Shown here piece by piece: positions 24,633-33,256 of a DNA stretch of 64,000 nucleotides. This DNA is from Flavobacteriaceae bacterium (GTDB taxonomy: Bacteria > Bacteroidota > Bacteroidia > Flavobacteriales > Flavobacteriaceae). A program made the position numbers and the translations under genes. The notes under the pieces were generated by a model, which ran no database searches, had not been told where the DNA came from, and saw only the letters and a list, made by a program, of their open reading frames with translations. The stretch covers positions 1 to 64,000 of the forward strand of contig CANGIF010000009.1 in NCBI GenBank assembly GCA_947453885.1, in the 5' to 3' direction. How positions within the stretch are numbered: the stretch's first letter is position 1; each line of letters begins with the position of its first letter.

Positions 24633-25709
24633 TTATATTTTGATTGCTATTGAAGAGGTAATTATGTTTAAAGTGTTTGAATTGTTAAAAATAGTATCTC
24701 TTGCAAGATACGATTTTCCTTCAATTCGCCACAAAAAGTTGTTTGCTATTTGAAAGTCAAAATTTATAGATGTTCCAAAAGTTTGAAAGCCATTTTTTGT
24801 ATTTGTAATAATCATTAATTGATTTGGGTCACTATAATATTCTTCTCTTAAAGCGACACTTATTTTATCTTTTGGTTTGTATCTTAGAATTATTACTGGA
24901 GAAAACCACACTCCGTACTTTGATTTGTTGTACTTGTCAGTTCCAATGTCTAAACCTGAAATGCAACTAATTTTTTTGTTAGGTTCGTAAATTGCATATA
25001 AATTATGAAACAATCGGAAGGAGTGTAGGCTATCTGCTTTTTCAGTTCCAAAAAAATTACTATAATTTAAAGTTAAAAAAGTAGATGGTTTAAAGTTCAA
25101 TTGAAAGCCTAAAGCAGGATGTTTTGTAAATTTAGACGTTTCTATTTTTTGCCATCCGTTTACTATTAAAACGGAACCGTAAAAAGTTTCCGACTTTGAA
25201 GTGTATGTAATTTTTAGACCTGTTTCAAAATAGGGTGAGTTTTCGGCCAAAATACTTCTTGTTAAAGTATGACAATCAGTACTTATAGCACTTTCAAAAC
25301 CAATGTGAGAAGGGAGAACGCCGGCATCTATCCAAATATTTTTTGTTTTTGAAATTTTAAAACCGGCATTAGCTTCTAAAATTGGTTTTGCCCAATTTGG
25401 TTCGTTTTGCAAATTGTATCTACTATAATCTCCAAACATCATCGAAATTGTAGATCTAAAATTTTGTTTTGTATAACTTGCTTTAATAAAAGCAAGATTA
25501 ACTGAAAGTGAATTGTTTTTTTTATGATTGAAAATAAAGTCTGGTTTTTCGGAAGTTTCAAAATTTGGAAAAGATTCACTATAATACATTTCTCCATAAC
25601 CTTGAATTTTAAACTTGTTTTTTTGTTCTATTTGTGCACAAACAATAGAATAGTAAAACATGCTTATAAAGGTAAAAATTAGACTGTAAATAGAATGTTG
25701 TTTTTGCAT
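24633..25709 (-). CDS. OmpL-like outer-membrane beta-barrel protein (BBP2 family)
   Basis: I start at the ATG at 25709, not the GTG 3 bp earlier. The protein (358 residues) has a signal peptide ending VCAQ and alternating amphipathic strands throughout. FKIQGYGEMYYSESFP, SVNLAFIKASYTKQNFRSTI, WIDAGVLPSHIGFESA, SPYFETGLKITYT and GSVLIVNGWQK match the BBP2 porin-like family. The chain ends in an amphipathic strand, as outer-membrane barrels do. It probably forms a channel in the outer membrane with unknown specificity. The beta-flower gene follows directly. Confidence 0.85.
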   Translation of the reverse strand: MQKQHSIYSLIFTFISMFYYSIVCAQIEQKNKFKIQGYGEMYYSESFPNFETSEKPDFIFNHKKNNSLSVNLAFIKASYTKQNFRSTISMMFGDYSRYNLQNEPNWAKPILEANAGFKISKTKNIWIDAGVLPSHIGFESAISTDCHTLTRSILAENSPYFETGLKITYTSKSETFYGSVLIVNGWQKIETSKFTKHPALGFQLNFKPSTFLTLNYSNFFGTEKADSLHSFRLFHNLYAIYEPNKKISCISGLDIGTDKYNKSKYGVWFSPVIILRYKPKDKISVALREEYYSDPNQLMIITNTKNGFQTFGTSINFDFQIANNFLWRIEGKSYLARDTIFNNSNTLNIITSSIAIKI

Positions 25710-26135
25710 CACATTTTTTTATTGCTACAGATGCAAAACAAATCATTTTTTTATTACAACAATTTAATTATTGAAATTTATTTCAAAATAAATAAAGTTA
25801 TAAAATTAAAAGTAATATAAACTAAGCAAATCAGGCATTTACTGTTTTATTATTGAATTAGTAAATCTATTTTGGAATAACTGATTTTACAAACATTTGT
25901 ATGTTAAAAAACCAGTTATGCTATTTAATTTCCCATTTGTTAATTTATTCGTAATAAAATAATTAATTATTTAAATTTTAAAAAAAGTTACAATTACATT
26001 TGAATTGTTTTAAAAATACACCCCCAATAAAAATAAATTTTCCAAATTGAATTTTTATTTATTTAAAAACAATTTAACCCCCTAATTAAAATATGTAAAC
26101 AATTAATAAAATTAATAACCTTAAATTTCTGTGCT
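25710..26135. other. 426-bp AT-rich intergenic region between divergent genes
   Basis: It must carry the promoters of the barrel operon (minus) and of the T9SS type C gene (plus), but I see no exact TAnnTTTG box at a usual distance from either. A weak inverted repeat (ATAACTG at 25877-25883 and CAGTTAT at 25913-25919) encloses ACAAACATTTGT. No ORF is supported. Confidence 0.5.
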
Positions 26136-26966
26136 ATGTTAAAATTATCTCTACAATTTATCTGCATTGTTTCTAGTGTTTTTTGTAATTCAACTGAATT
26201 AAAAACTAATTTTAAAGACAACTCATCAGTTTTAGCTGAACGATTTAAGGTTCTCAATTCGAAATCAACTTCTTTAATACATACTGTGGCAAAAAATCGT
26301 TATTGGTTAGATCTTAAAAACACAAACAATCAATCATGTGGTAACATGATGATAATTTACATGCCAGGTACAACTACTGGCTATGATGATGGTTATGACG
26401 GTTTGTTTTTTAATGATACACAAACGGCTTTAACTACCATTATTGACAATCACGAATGTGTAATTAATGCAATGCCACCTTCAGCAACTCCAGATCCAAT
26501 TAATTTAAAGTTTAAAACCAATATTGCTGGAACATATTCAATTAATTTACAAAATGTTGAAGGAATTTTTGCAGGTTCGCAAACGGTTTATTTAATGGAT
26601 ACTTTTACTGGAAATTACCAAAATTTGAAATTAGGAAATTTAACCTTTACTTGTAATGCTGGTGTTTATTTAAATCGATTTGTTGTATTTTATGATACAG
26701 TTTATTTGAGTTCAACTACTTTTCTTAACACAGAAAACGCAATTTTGTTTGAATGTAATGCGAACTCTCTGCTGATTCGTGCTCTCAGCCAACTCATAGA
26801 ATCAGTTTTTATTTTTGATATATCCGGTAAAATGTTGCAAAGTCAATCAAAATTAAATTCCGAATTTGTACAATTTGACTCACAAAATAATATTAATCAA
26901 CTTCTAATTGCACAAATAATTTTGACTAATGGTGTTACTATTTCAAAAAAAATAGTGCTGAAGTAA
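26136..26966 (+). CDS. Secreted protein with T9SS type C sorting domain
   Basis: The 276-residue protein has an N-terminal hydrophobic segment (MLKLSLQFICIVSSVFC) acting as a signal peptide. A beta-rich body follows with RYWLDLKNTNNQSCGNMMIIYM, GYDDGYDGLFFND and LKFKTNIAGTYSINL. This layout is typical of the middle part of flavobacterial adhesins with type C signals. The last 70 residues (VFIFDISGKMLQSQ to NQLLIAQIILTNG and KKIVLK) match the type C sorting domain. It is much shorter than most type C cargo, which carry long repeat regions before this module. The function is unknown. A hairpin terminator follows. Confidence 0.82.
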   Translation: MLKLSLQFICIVSSVFCNSTELKTNFKDNSSVLAERFKVLNSKSTSLIHTVAKNRYWLDLKNTNNQSCGNMMIIYMPGTTTGYDDGYDGLFFNDTQTALTTIIDNHECVINAMPPSATPDPINLKFKTNIAGTYSINLQNVEGIFAGSQTVYLMDTFTGNYQNLKLGNLTFTCNAGVYLNRFVVFYDTVYLSSTTFLNTENAILFECNANSLLIRALSQLIESVFIFDISGKMLQSQSKLNSEFVQFDSQNNINQLLIAQIILTNGVTISKKIVLK

Positions 26967-27029
26967 TGTGTTTTTTATTAAAAGATGCAACATAAAAGTG
27001 TATATTACCAATTAATATAGTTGTTGCTT

Positions 27030-27066
27030 AAAATCAGATTGTTCTTAAAAGCAATCTGATTTTGTA
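27030..27066 (+). terminator. Terminator after the T9SS type C gene
   Basis: AAAATCAGATTG and CAATCTGATTTT form a perfect 12-bp stem with a 10-nt loop, then GTATTTG. It may work for both converging genes. Confidence 0.75.
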
Positions 27067-27112
27067 TTTGTAAACTATCTAATTATATTTATATAAATGG
27101 AGTAGTAAATTA

Positions 27113-28057
27113 TTAAAACTTCCAATTCTGTTGTTGTTTTTCGCTTAAAAAAGTCCATGCTACAAATCTGCTTATTTTTTGTCCTTGAGCCATTTCAATT
27201 GTTTTAACTTCAACAGGACTTACTTTGTTTAAGGTTTTAAGGATACTTTTCAAGTGTTCTTTTCTAGAAATCAAGGTAGTAAACCAAAAACAATTTAAAG
27301 GATATTTTGCACTTTCGAAAATCATTTGTTGAATGAAAGCTAATTCACCGCCATCGCACCAAAGTTCGTTGTTTTTTCCTCCAAAATTAAGTGAGGTTTC
27401 TTTTTTGTTAGTGCCTTCAAGGTTATTTACTTTTCTTAGCGCTTCCTTTGTGGCTTCTTCTTGAGATGTATGATAGGGTGGATTACACATTGTGAAAGTA
27501 AATCGATCTTCAGGTAAAATTATATCTTTGAAAATGTAGCGAGAATTTAACTGTAATTGCATACTAACCGCATCAATTAAATGAAGATTTTTACCTATTA
27601 TTTTTTTGCAATTTTGCAACGCATCTTCATCTATATCAGTACCTACAAAACTCCATTCAAATAAAGCGTTTCCTATAATGGGATAAATACAATTAGCTCC
27701 AATTCCAACATCTAACCCCATAATTTGTTCGCCAATAGGAATTTTCCCCTGATTACTTTTAGCTAAAAGGTCGGCAATATAAAGTATATAATCAGCTCTA
27801 CCGGGAATAGGAGGACACAAATAATCAATTGGAATGTCCCAAAAAGTTACGTCATAATAGGTATACAAAAGCGCCCGATTTAGTTCTTTTACTGCTTCAG
27901 GATTACTAAAATCAATAGTTTCAATTTCTAAAGGATTAAGAATTACGAACTGTTTTAAATTGAGATTTTTTTCAATTAACAATTTAAAATCATAGCCTTT
28001 AATATGCTTGTTTTTGGGATGTAAATTGGTCTTTTCGATTGTCGATTCAGGTTTCAT
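27113..28057 (-). CDS. rlmF: 23S rRNA (adenine-1618-N6)-methyltransferase
   Basis: The 314-residue protein matches RlmF: HPKNKHIKGYDFKLLI at the start, IPGRADYILYIADLL, the SAM-binding MGLDVGIGANCIYPIIG and the N6-adenine motif CNPPYHTS. It then has GGKNNELWCDGGELAFI. It methylates A1618 of 23S rRNA. It has its own -7 box (TATCTTTG) 16 bp upstream of the ATG. Confidence 0.95.
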   Translation of the reverse strand: MKPESTIEKTNLHPKNKHIKGYDFKLLIEKNLNLKQFVILNPLEIETIDFSNPEAVKELNRALLYTYYDVTFWDIPIDYLCPPIPGRADYILYIADLLAKSNQGKIPIGEQIMGLDVGIGANCIYPIIGNALFEWSFVGTDIDEDALQNCKKIIGKNLHLIDAVSMQLQLNSRYIFKDIILPEDRFTFTMCNPPYHTSQEEATKEALRKVNNLEGTNKKETSLNFGGKNNELWCDGGELAFIQQMIFESAKYPLNCFWFTTLISRKEHLKSILKTLNKVSPVEVKTIEMAQGQKISRFVAWTFLSEKQQQNWKF

Positions 28058-28073
28058 ACTTACTCATATAAAA

Positions 28074-28081
28074 CAAAGATA
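28074..28081 (-). promoter_or_regulatory. -7 box for rlmF
   Basis: Minus-strand TATCTTTG fits TAnnTTTG and lies 16 bp before the ATG. Confidence 0.6.
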
Positions 28082-28130
28082 CTATTCTAAACCAATAAAT
28101 TATAGCATTTTATTACAATTTTATTAACTT

Positions 28131-28793
28131 TTAATCAACACATTCCATTAATACCAAATCACCGTCTGAATGCTCAATAGTAACAATTCCATCTTTTGAA
28201 ACATGATTACTGCTACCAGTTTTGTAACCTATTACTAAAGTTTCGTTTTGTAACGGATAAAATAAATTTTCAGAATAAATACCCGTAACTCTTCCAATTG
28301 GAATTAAAGACAAAGGCGTTTGAGCTGAAAACCATTTTTTAAACACTTTAGGTAACTGATATATTCTGGAATGATCGTCAAATATTACAATTTTTAAAAA
28401 TTCGCGGTACCGAACAATATTGGTTATGTTAGTTATGGTATGATCGGCTCTTTTTCCTGTAGCCCAAACTACGTTTACTGATGGAATTTTACGCTCAATT
28501 AGGTAGTCAAAAGCTTTTTCTAAATCTGTTTTGTTTTGATCTGGAGCATGAACAATTTCGATTGGGAATTGTGATTCTTTGTATTTTGAAACATCAAAAT
28601 CTCGGTCAAAATCGCCTAAAAGAACATCAATTTTTATTTCAAGCTGTAAAACCCTCTCAATAGCAGCGTCTAATACTATAACTATTGGCGACCATTCTAA
28701 CAATTGGTGGAGTAAATCAACTGAACAAGCAGCTCCATTTGCAATTATCAACGCAGGTTCTTGATCATCTCTAACTATATGATGTGACGACAT
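28131..28793 (-). CDS. thiN: Thiamine diphosphokinase
   Basis: The 220-residue protein has the thiamine pyrophosphokinase catalytic motifs VLLGDFDRD and APDQNKTDLEKAF, which bind ATP and magnesium, and GKRADHTITNI. The C-terminal part (GIYSENLFYPLQN, TGSSNHV) forms the thiamine-binding beta-sandwich. It converts thiamine to thiamine diphosphate in one step. It is divergent from the endonuclease-family gene at 28914. Confidence 0.93.
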   Translation of the reverse strand: MSSHHIVRDDQEPALIIANGAACSVDLLHQLLEWSPIVIVLDAAIERVLQLEIKIDVLLGDFDRDFDVSKYKESQFPIEIVHAPDQNKTDLEKAFDYLIERKIPSVNVVWATGKRADHTITNITNIVRYREFLKIVIFDDHSRIYQLPKVFKKWFSAQTPLSLIPIGRVTGIYSENLFYPLQNETLVIGYKTGSSNHVSKDGIVTIEHSDGDLVLMECVD

Positions 28794-28813
28794 TTTTCAG
28801 AAATTAATTGTGA

Positions 28814-28821
28814 CAAATATA
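28814..28821 (-). promoter_or_regulatory. -7 box for thiN
   Basis: Minus-strand TATATTTG lies 20 bp before the thiN ATG and fits the consensus. Confidence 0.6.
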
Positions 28822-28913
28822 CTATTGAAAGTTGTAATTTTGCTCGTTATTAAAAACTAAAACACAAGCTTTATTGGTTTTTTTCTATTCTTAATCAATT
28901 GTTTTTGTCAATT

Positions 28914-29717
28914 ATGAAATCATTTTTACTTTTTATTGCCTTACACATATCCTTTTTAGGTTATTCACAAACAACCCTTGTTTCTTGGAATATGGAAAAC
29001 TTTGGAAAATCAAAATCAGCTTATTGTATTGATTTTATGGCAAATACATTAAAAGAATTTGATATAATTGCAGTTGTTGAAGTTGTGGCTGGTCCAGGTG
29101 GAGCACAAGCTGTAGCTAAACTTACGGATGAATTGAATAGAAAAGGCTCCAAATGGGATTATAGAATCAGCGATCCAACTTTTAGTAGTGCTTTTAAAAC
29201 GGAACGTTATGCTTTCATATGGAAAACAAGCAAAGTAAAACTAAAAGGCAAACCTTGGTTGGAACAAAAATACAAATTGGAGATTGAGCGAGAACCTTAT
29301 TTTGCCACTTTTGAAATAGATGGAAAAACAATTACGATTGGAGCATTTCACGCTATTACAAAAAACAAAAAACCAGAAAACGAAATTAAATACTTTTCTT
29401 ATTTTCCTTTAGAATATCCTAAACTAAATTTCATTTTTGCGGGGGACTTTAATTGTCCACAATCCAATTTAAGTTTCGATGGATTAAAAAAAATGGGGTA
29501 TTCTCCCATTTTAATAAATCAAAAAACCTCTTTAAAGCAAAAGTGTGTAGTAAATGATTGTTTGGCTTCAGAATTTGACAACATGTTTTACAGTACTTCT
29601 AAAATAAAAGTGCGCCAAAAAGGAGTCATTTCTTTTTATAAAAGTTTTTCTACTTTAAAAGAAGCTAAAACAATATCCGATCATTTGCCCATTTGGATGG
29701 AATTTTCACTACAATAA
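28914..29717 (+). CDS. Secreted endonuclease/exonuclease/phosphatase-family protein
   Basis: Starting at ATG 28914 gives a clean signal peptide (MKSFLLFIALHISFLGYSQ) and 267 residues. The TTG at 28899 in the track would only add five residues. EEP-fold motifs are TLVSWNMENFG, AVVEVVAG with the metal-binding Glu, IGAFHAITKNKKPENE, FAGDFNCP and the C-terminal SDHLPIWMEF with the catalytic Asp-His pair. It is a metal-dependent phosphodiesterase, probably a periplasmic or extracellular DNase-like enzyme, but the substrate is not determined. Confidence 0.9.
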   Translation: MKSFLLFIALHISFLGYSQTTLVSWNMENFGKSKSAYCIDFMANTLKEFDIIAVVEVVAGPGGAQAVAKLTDELNRKGSKWDYRISDPTFSSAFKTERYAFIWKTSKVKLKGKPWLEQKYKLEIEREPYFATFEIDGKTITIGAFHAITKNKKPENEIKYFSYFPLEYPKLNFIFAGDFNCPQSNLSFDGLKKMGYSPILINQKTSLKQKCVVNDCLASEFDNMFYSTSKIKVRQKGVISFYKSFSTLKEAKTISDHLPIWMEFSLQ

Positions 29718-29769
29718 AAGGCTTGTTGAATTTTAGATAGTATCAGAATTAAATATTACCAAAATGTAT

Positions 29770-29777
29770 TAGATTTG
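29770..29777 (+). promoter_or_regulatory. -7 box for the M1 peptidase gene
   Basis: TAGATTTG fits TAnnTTTG and lies 25 bp before the ATG at 29803. No clear -33 TTTG is present. Confidence 0.5.
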
Positions 29778-29802
29778 AAATCTAAATTAAAACATTCGCG
29801 TT

Positions 29803-31428
29803 ATGTTGACGAAAAATTATATTCTCATTCTATTTAGTTCTTTTACCGTAACTGCTTTATCACAAAAAGCTTTTACAAGAAAGGATTCGCTACAAGGTGG
29901 ATTGCGGTTTGAAAGAACTTGCTTTGACGTGCAACATTATAACTTGAACATAAAAGTAGACATTGACAAAAAAAGCATTCAAGGTTTTAATGAAATTGCA
30001 TTTAAAATTGTTAAACCCACTTCTAAAATTCAATTGGATTTGTTTGAAAACATGAAAATTGACAGCATTGTTTTTCAACAAAAAAAACTAAAATATACGA
30101 GAGAATTTAACGCAGTATTTATTGAATTTCCAATTGTTTTAGAAGCGAAAAGTAATCAAAACGTGTTTTTTTATTATTCAGGAAGTCCAAAAATTGCAAA
30201 GAATGCTCCATGGGATGGTGGTTTTATTTATTACAAGGACAGCAATGGAAAAAACTGGGTTGGTGTTGCTGTTCAAGGAACAGGAGCAAGTTTGTGGTTT
30301 CCAGTAAAAGATTCCCAATCTGACGAACCTGATTTTGGTGCTACGTTGAAAATAGCAGTTCCTAATGGTTTAATGGACGTTTCTAATGGAAGATTCAAAG
30401 GATTTGAAGATTTAAAGAATGGATATACACGTTGGGATTGGGAAGTAAAAAGTCCAATAAACTCCTATGATATTACTTTGAATATTGCAGATTATATTCA
30501 TTTCGGTGAGCAATATAAAGGCCTGGATTTGGATTTCTATGTTCTTAGAGAGAATGAAGCTAAAGCAAAAAACCAATTTCAGGAAGTAAAACCTATGATG
30601 GATTGTTTTCAATTAAAATTCGGAAAATATCCTTTTACTTCAGATGGTTATAAATTAGTGGAAACCTCTTATTTGGGAATGGAACACCAAAGTGCAGTTG
30701 CTTATGGGAACCACTATAAAAAAGGCTATTTAGGTAACGATCTTTCAGGTACAGGAATTGGACTTTTATTTGATTACATTATTGTACATGAAAGCGGTCA
30801 TGAATGGTTTGGTAACAGCATCACAAGCAAAGATATTGCAGATATGTGGATACATGAAGGTTTTACCATGTATTCAGAAGCAGTTTATTTAGAATGTCAA
30901 TATGGCTATGAAAAAGCACAAAATTATTTAGTAGGACTACACGAAATGGTTAGAAATGACCAACCAATAATAGGGCAATATGGTGTTAACAATGAAGGTT
31001 CTGGAGATATGTATCCCAAAGGAGCTTTAATGCTTAACACCATAAGACATGTAATAAATGATGATACAAAATGGTGGAATTTAATTTTAAAGTATTCCGA
31101 AACACATCGTCATCAAATTATTGATACTAATACGGTTATTACGTTTTTTAATGAAGAAAGTGGTATAGATTTAACAACTGTTTTCAATCAATATCTTAAA
31201 TACACCAAGATTCCTGTTTTTGAATATAAAATAGTAAACGGAAAATTAAATTATCGTTGGAATTGCAATCTATCAAAATTCAAAATGCCAATTGAACTAA
31301 CGATAAAAGGAAAAGAATTCAGACTAGAACCTACTACCAATTGGCAGGAAGTAACTATTGTTCCTACAGATTTTTCTGATATAAGTGTCAATACACAAAA
31401 GTTTTATGTAGAGGTAATTCGTCTATGA
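29803..31428 (+). CDS. Secreted M1-family metallopeptidase
   Basis: The 541-residue protein has a signal peptide (YILILFSSFTVTALSQ), an N-terminal beta-domain (DVQHYNLNIKVDIDKKSIQG) and the gluzincin site HESGHEWFGN with the third ligand Glu in MWIHEGFTMYSEA. The substrate-binding GxMEN motif appears as LGMEHQSAVAYGN. It lacks the long C-terminal helical domain of full aminopeptidase N (about 850 residues), so it is a short M1 form. There is no T9SS domain, which suggests a periplasmic enzyme that trims peptides. It is monocistronic. Confidence 0.93.
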   Translation: MLTKNYILILFSSFTVTALSQKAFTRKDSLQGGLRFERTCFDVQHYNLNIKVDIDKKSIQGFNEIAFKIVKPTSKIQLDLFENMKIDSIVFQQKKLKYTREFNAVFIEFPIVLEAKSNQNVFFYYSGSPKIAKNAPWDGGFIYYKDSNGKNWVGVAVQGTGASLWFPVKDSQSDEPDFGATLKIAVPNGLMDVSNGRFKGFEDLKNGYTRWDWEVKSPINSYDITLNIADYIHFGEQYKGLDLDFYVLRENEAKAKNQFQEVKPMMDCFQLKFGKYPFTSDGYKLVETSYLGMEHQSAVAYGNHYKKGYLGNDLSGTGIGLLFDYIIVHESGHEWFGNSITSKDIADMWIHEGFTMYSEAVYLECQYGYEKAQNYLVGLHEMVRNDQPIIGQYGVNNEGSGDMYPKGALMLNTIRHVINDDTKWWNLILKYSETHRHQIIDTNTVITFFNEESGIDLTTVFNQYLKYTKIPVFEYKIVNGKLNYRWNCNLSKFKMPIELTIKGKEFRLEPTTNWQEVTIVPTDFSDISVNTQKFYVEVIRL

Positions 31429-31497
31429 AATTAAGTTCAAATTAATTTTTTAAACTACATTTTAAAGGTGTAAAAATAGGTTAAACTATTTCCACTA

Positions 31498-32070
31498 TTA
31501 TTTTCCATCTACACAATGTAAATAATTAATAAAATAATTTTCAGGGGAATAATCTAATTTATCTAATTCAGAATGGAGTTTTTTAGATATTATATAGTCT
31601 TGGTTTTCAATAGAAAATTTGAATCTAATAAACGAAATAGGAACACTTTTTAACATTTCCATACTGCCTTTTAAAAATAAAAAAGCTCCTGATAACACAC
31701 GAACATTGTTCTTATTTTCATCCGTTAACATAGTGCCGCAATTGTCAATGTCTTGATACAACAAGGTTATAATTTTACCATTATTTAGTTGAATATACAT
31801 TTTCGATTTATTATTAAAACATTTTGCTTTTACAAAACCATTGTTTTTATTAATTAATTGAACTTTTAATGCGGGCATTCCATCGGTATTGACTAACGAA
31901 AAATAGATGTAATCTTTTTTAGAACCAAAATTGCTTTCATACATTAAGTACTCTTTTGTAGCTTTATAGGTTCCTAAACTGTCTTTTACATCAGTTCCAA
32001 AATCACAAGGTTTTTGGGCACTAACAAAATGGGCAATGCATAATAAGACAATTATAAAATATTTTTTCAT
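31498..32070 (-). CDS. Hypothetical secreted protein
   Basis: Starting at the ATG at 32070 gives MKKYFIIVLLCIAHFVSAQ, a clear signal peptide, and 190 residues. The body (DSLGTYKATKEYLMYESNFG, IYFSLVNTDGMPALKVQLINKN, LDYSPENYFINYLHCV) is beta-rich with two Cys pairs but matches no family I can name. It resembles small periplasmic flavobacterial proteins of unknown role. It starts 5 bp after the THUMP-like methyltransferase gene and ends the operon that begins further upstream. Confidence 0.8.
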   Translation of the reverse strand: MKKYFIIVLLCIAHFVSAQKPCDFGTDVKDSLGTYKATKEYLMYESNFGSKKDYIYFSLVNTDGMPALKVQLINKNNGFVKAKCFNNKSKMYIQLNNGKIITLLYQDIDNCGTMLTDENKNNVRVLSGAFLFLKGSMEMLKSVPISFIRFKFSIENQDYIISKKLHSELDKLDYSPENYFINYLHCVDGK

Positions 32071-32075
32071 GATTA

Positions 32076-33254
32076 TTAAATTTTGGTGCAAATTAAAACA
32101 ATTTTATCATTATTTGGTCCAGTTGTAAAGAAACAAAACACGTTACCTCCATCTTCAATTTTCCATTTGTTTCTAATTTGGGCTACAGTTTCAGGAAAAT
32201 TTCGAGTAGTTACATTGGCCTTTGATTGATACAAATGTTGTTTCATTTCTTTTTTTTGATATACAAACCACTTGTGGACTTGGAAAGTTCTACCAGGAAA
32301 CGCAACAAGTGCATCGGAGGTATATAAATGGGAATGTTGGTGTAATTTTTCTAAATTAAAAACCTGTGCAACATTAGAGAAACCACCTGATTTCATTATT
32401 GAACTATTAGGTTCAAATACATATTTTTTCGGTTCGGAAAACAAAATATTTTTTGAAGTTGCATGCATAACAAAATCAAAAAAGTCTGTTTTTTCTTTTC
32501 CAATATTTAGTGTCTTTATAGAAATAGGACCTTCATAATAGTTATTTAATTCCCATAGAATTTCTTTAACTTCATTATTAATTGCAACTATGTAAATGTT
32601 TTTTATATTTCTAAGTTCTGAAATTCCAGCAGCTAAATCTAATATTGGAGCAGTTTTAATTAAAATATTCGAGGTTTTTGTGAAATAAAATGGTAATAAT
32701 TCAGGTACATTAGGCAAACAATCTTGAAGCATAAAAACTTTGCCTTTGCTTTCCGATCTTCTAGAAGGATCAATATAAAGCCAATCAAATTGTGCGGAAC
32801 TATTTTCTAAAAAACAATTCCCATCTCCTTTATAAAAAGTACAATTTGTTTTAGATAATTCATTAAAATTATGTTTAGCAATATCTGATAATTCTTCGTT
32901 TAGCTCGCAATGTATAACATGTTTCATTACATTACAAAAATAGTAATCATCCACTCCAAAGCCTCCTGTTAAATCAACTAAAGTGTCACCATTTACTATT
33001 TTTGACTTAAAATTAGCTGTGATTTCTGAAGAAGTTTGTTCGATTGAAATTTTATTAGGATACAAAACGTTAATGTTTTCAAAAAAAGTAGGAAGTTTAT
33101 CCTTTGCTTTAGTTTTGGCATCAATTTGATTTAATATTGTTGCCCAGTCAATTTCTGGAAATGGCTTTTTTTGAAGTGCTATTTGCGAACTTTTCTTTCC
33201 TAAATTTTGGAAAATAAAGTCTTGAACCTCTTTTTGTAACAAGGGAGATTCCAA
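32076..33254 (-). CDS. Class I SAM-dependent methyltransferase with THUMP-like domain
   Basis: The 392-residue protein starts at a TTG; no ATG lies in frame before the upstream stop. It has an N-terminal helical part, a Rossmann methyltransferase core with LVDLTGGFGVDDYYF (SAM site), CELNEELSDIA and FDWLYIDPSRR, and a C-terminal THUMP-like region (SNVAQVFNLEKLHQHSHLYTS, FPGRTFQVHKWFVY). The DPSRR motif replaces the usual (D/N)PP(Y/F). Its role is probably RNA modification, but the target is unknown. It begins 2 bp after the AI-2E gene. Confidence 0.87.
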   Translation of the reverse strand: MESPLLQKEVQDFIFQNLGKKSSQIALQKKPFPEIDWATILNQIDAKTKAKDKLPTFFENINVLYPNKISIEQTSSEITANFKSKIVNGDTLVDLTGGFGVDDYYFCNVMKHVIHCELNEELSDIAKHNFNELSKTNCTFYKGDGNCFLENSSAQFDWLYIDPSRRSESKGKVFMLQDCLPNVPELLPFYFTKTSNILIKTAPILDLAAGISELRNIKNIYIVAINNEVKEILWELNNYYEGPISIKTLNIGKEKTDFFDFVMHATSKNILFSEPKKYVFEPNSSIMKSGGFSNVAQVFNLEKLHQHSHLYTSDALVAFPGRTFQVHKWFVYQKKEMKQHLYQSKANVTTRNFPETVAQIRNKWKIEDGGNVFCFFTTGPNNDKIVLICTKI

Positions 33255-33256
33255 AT

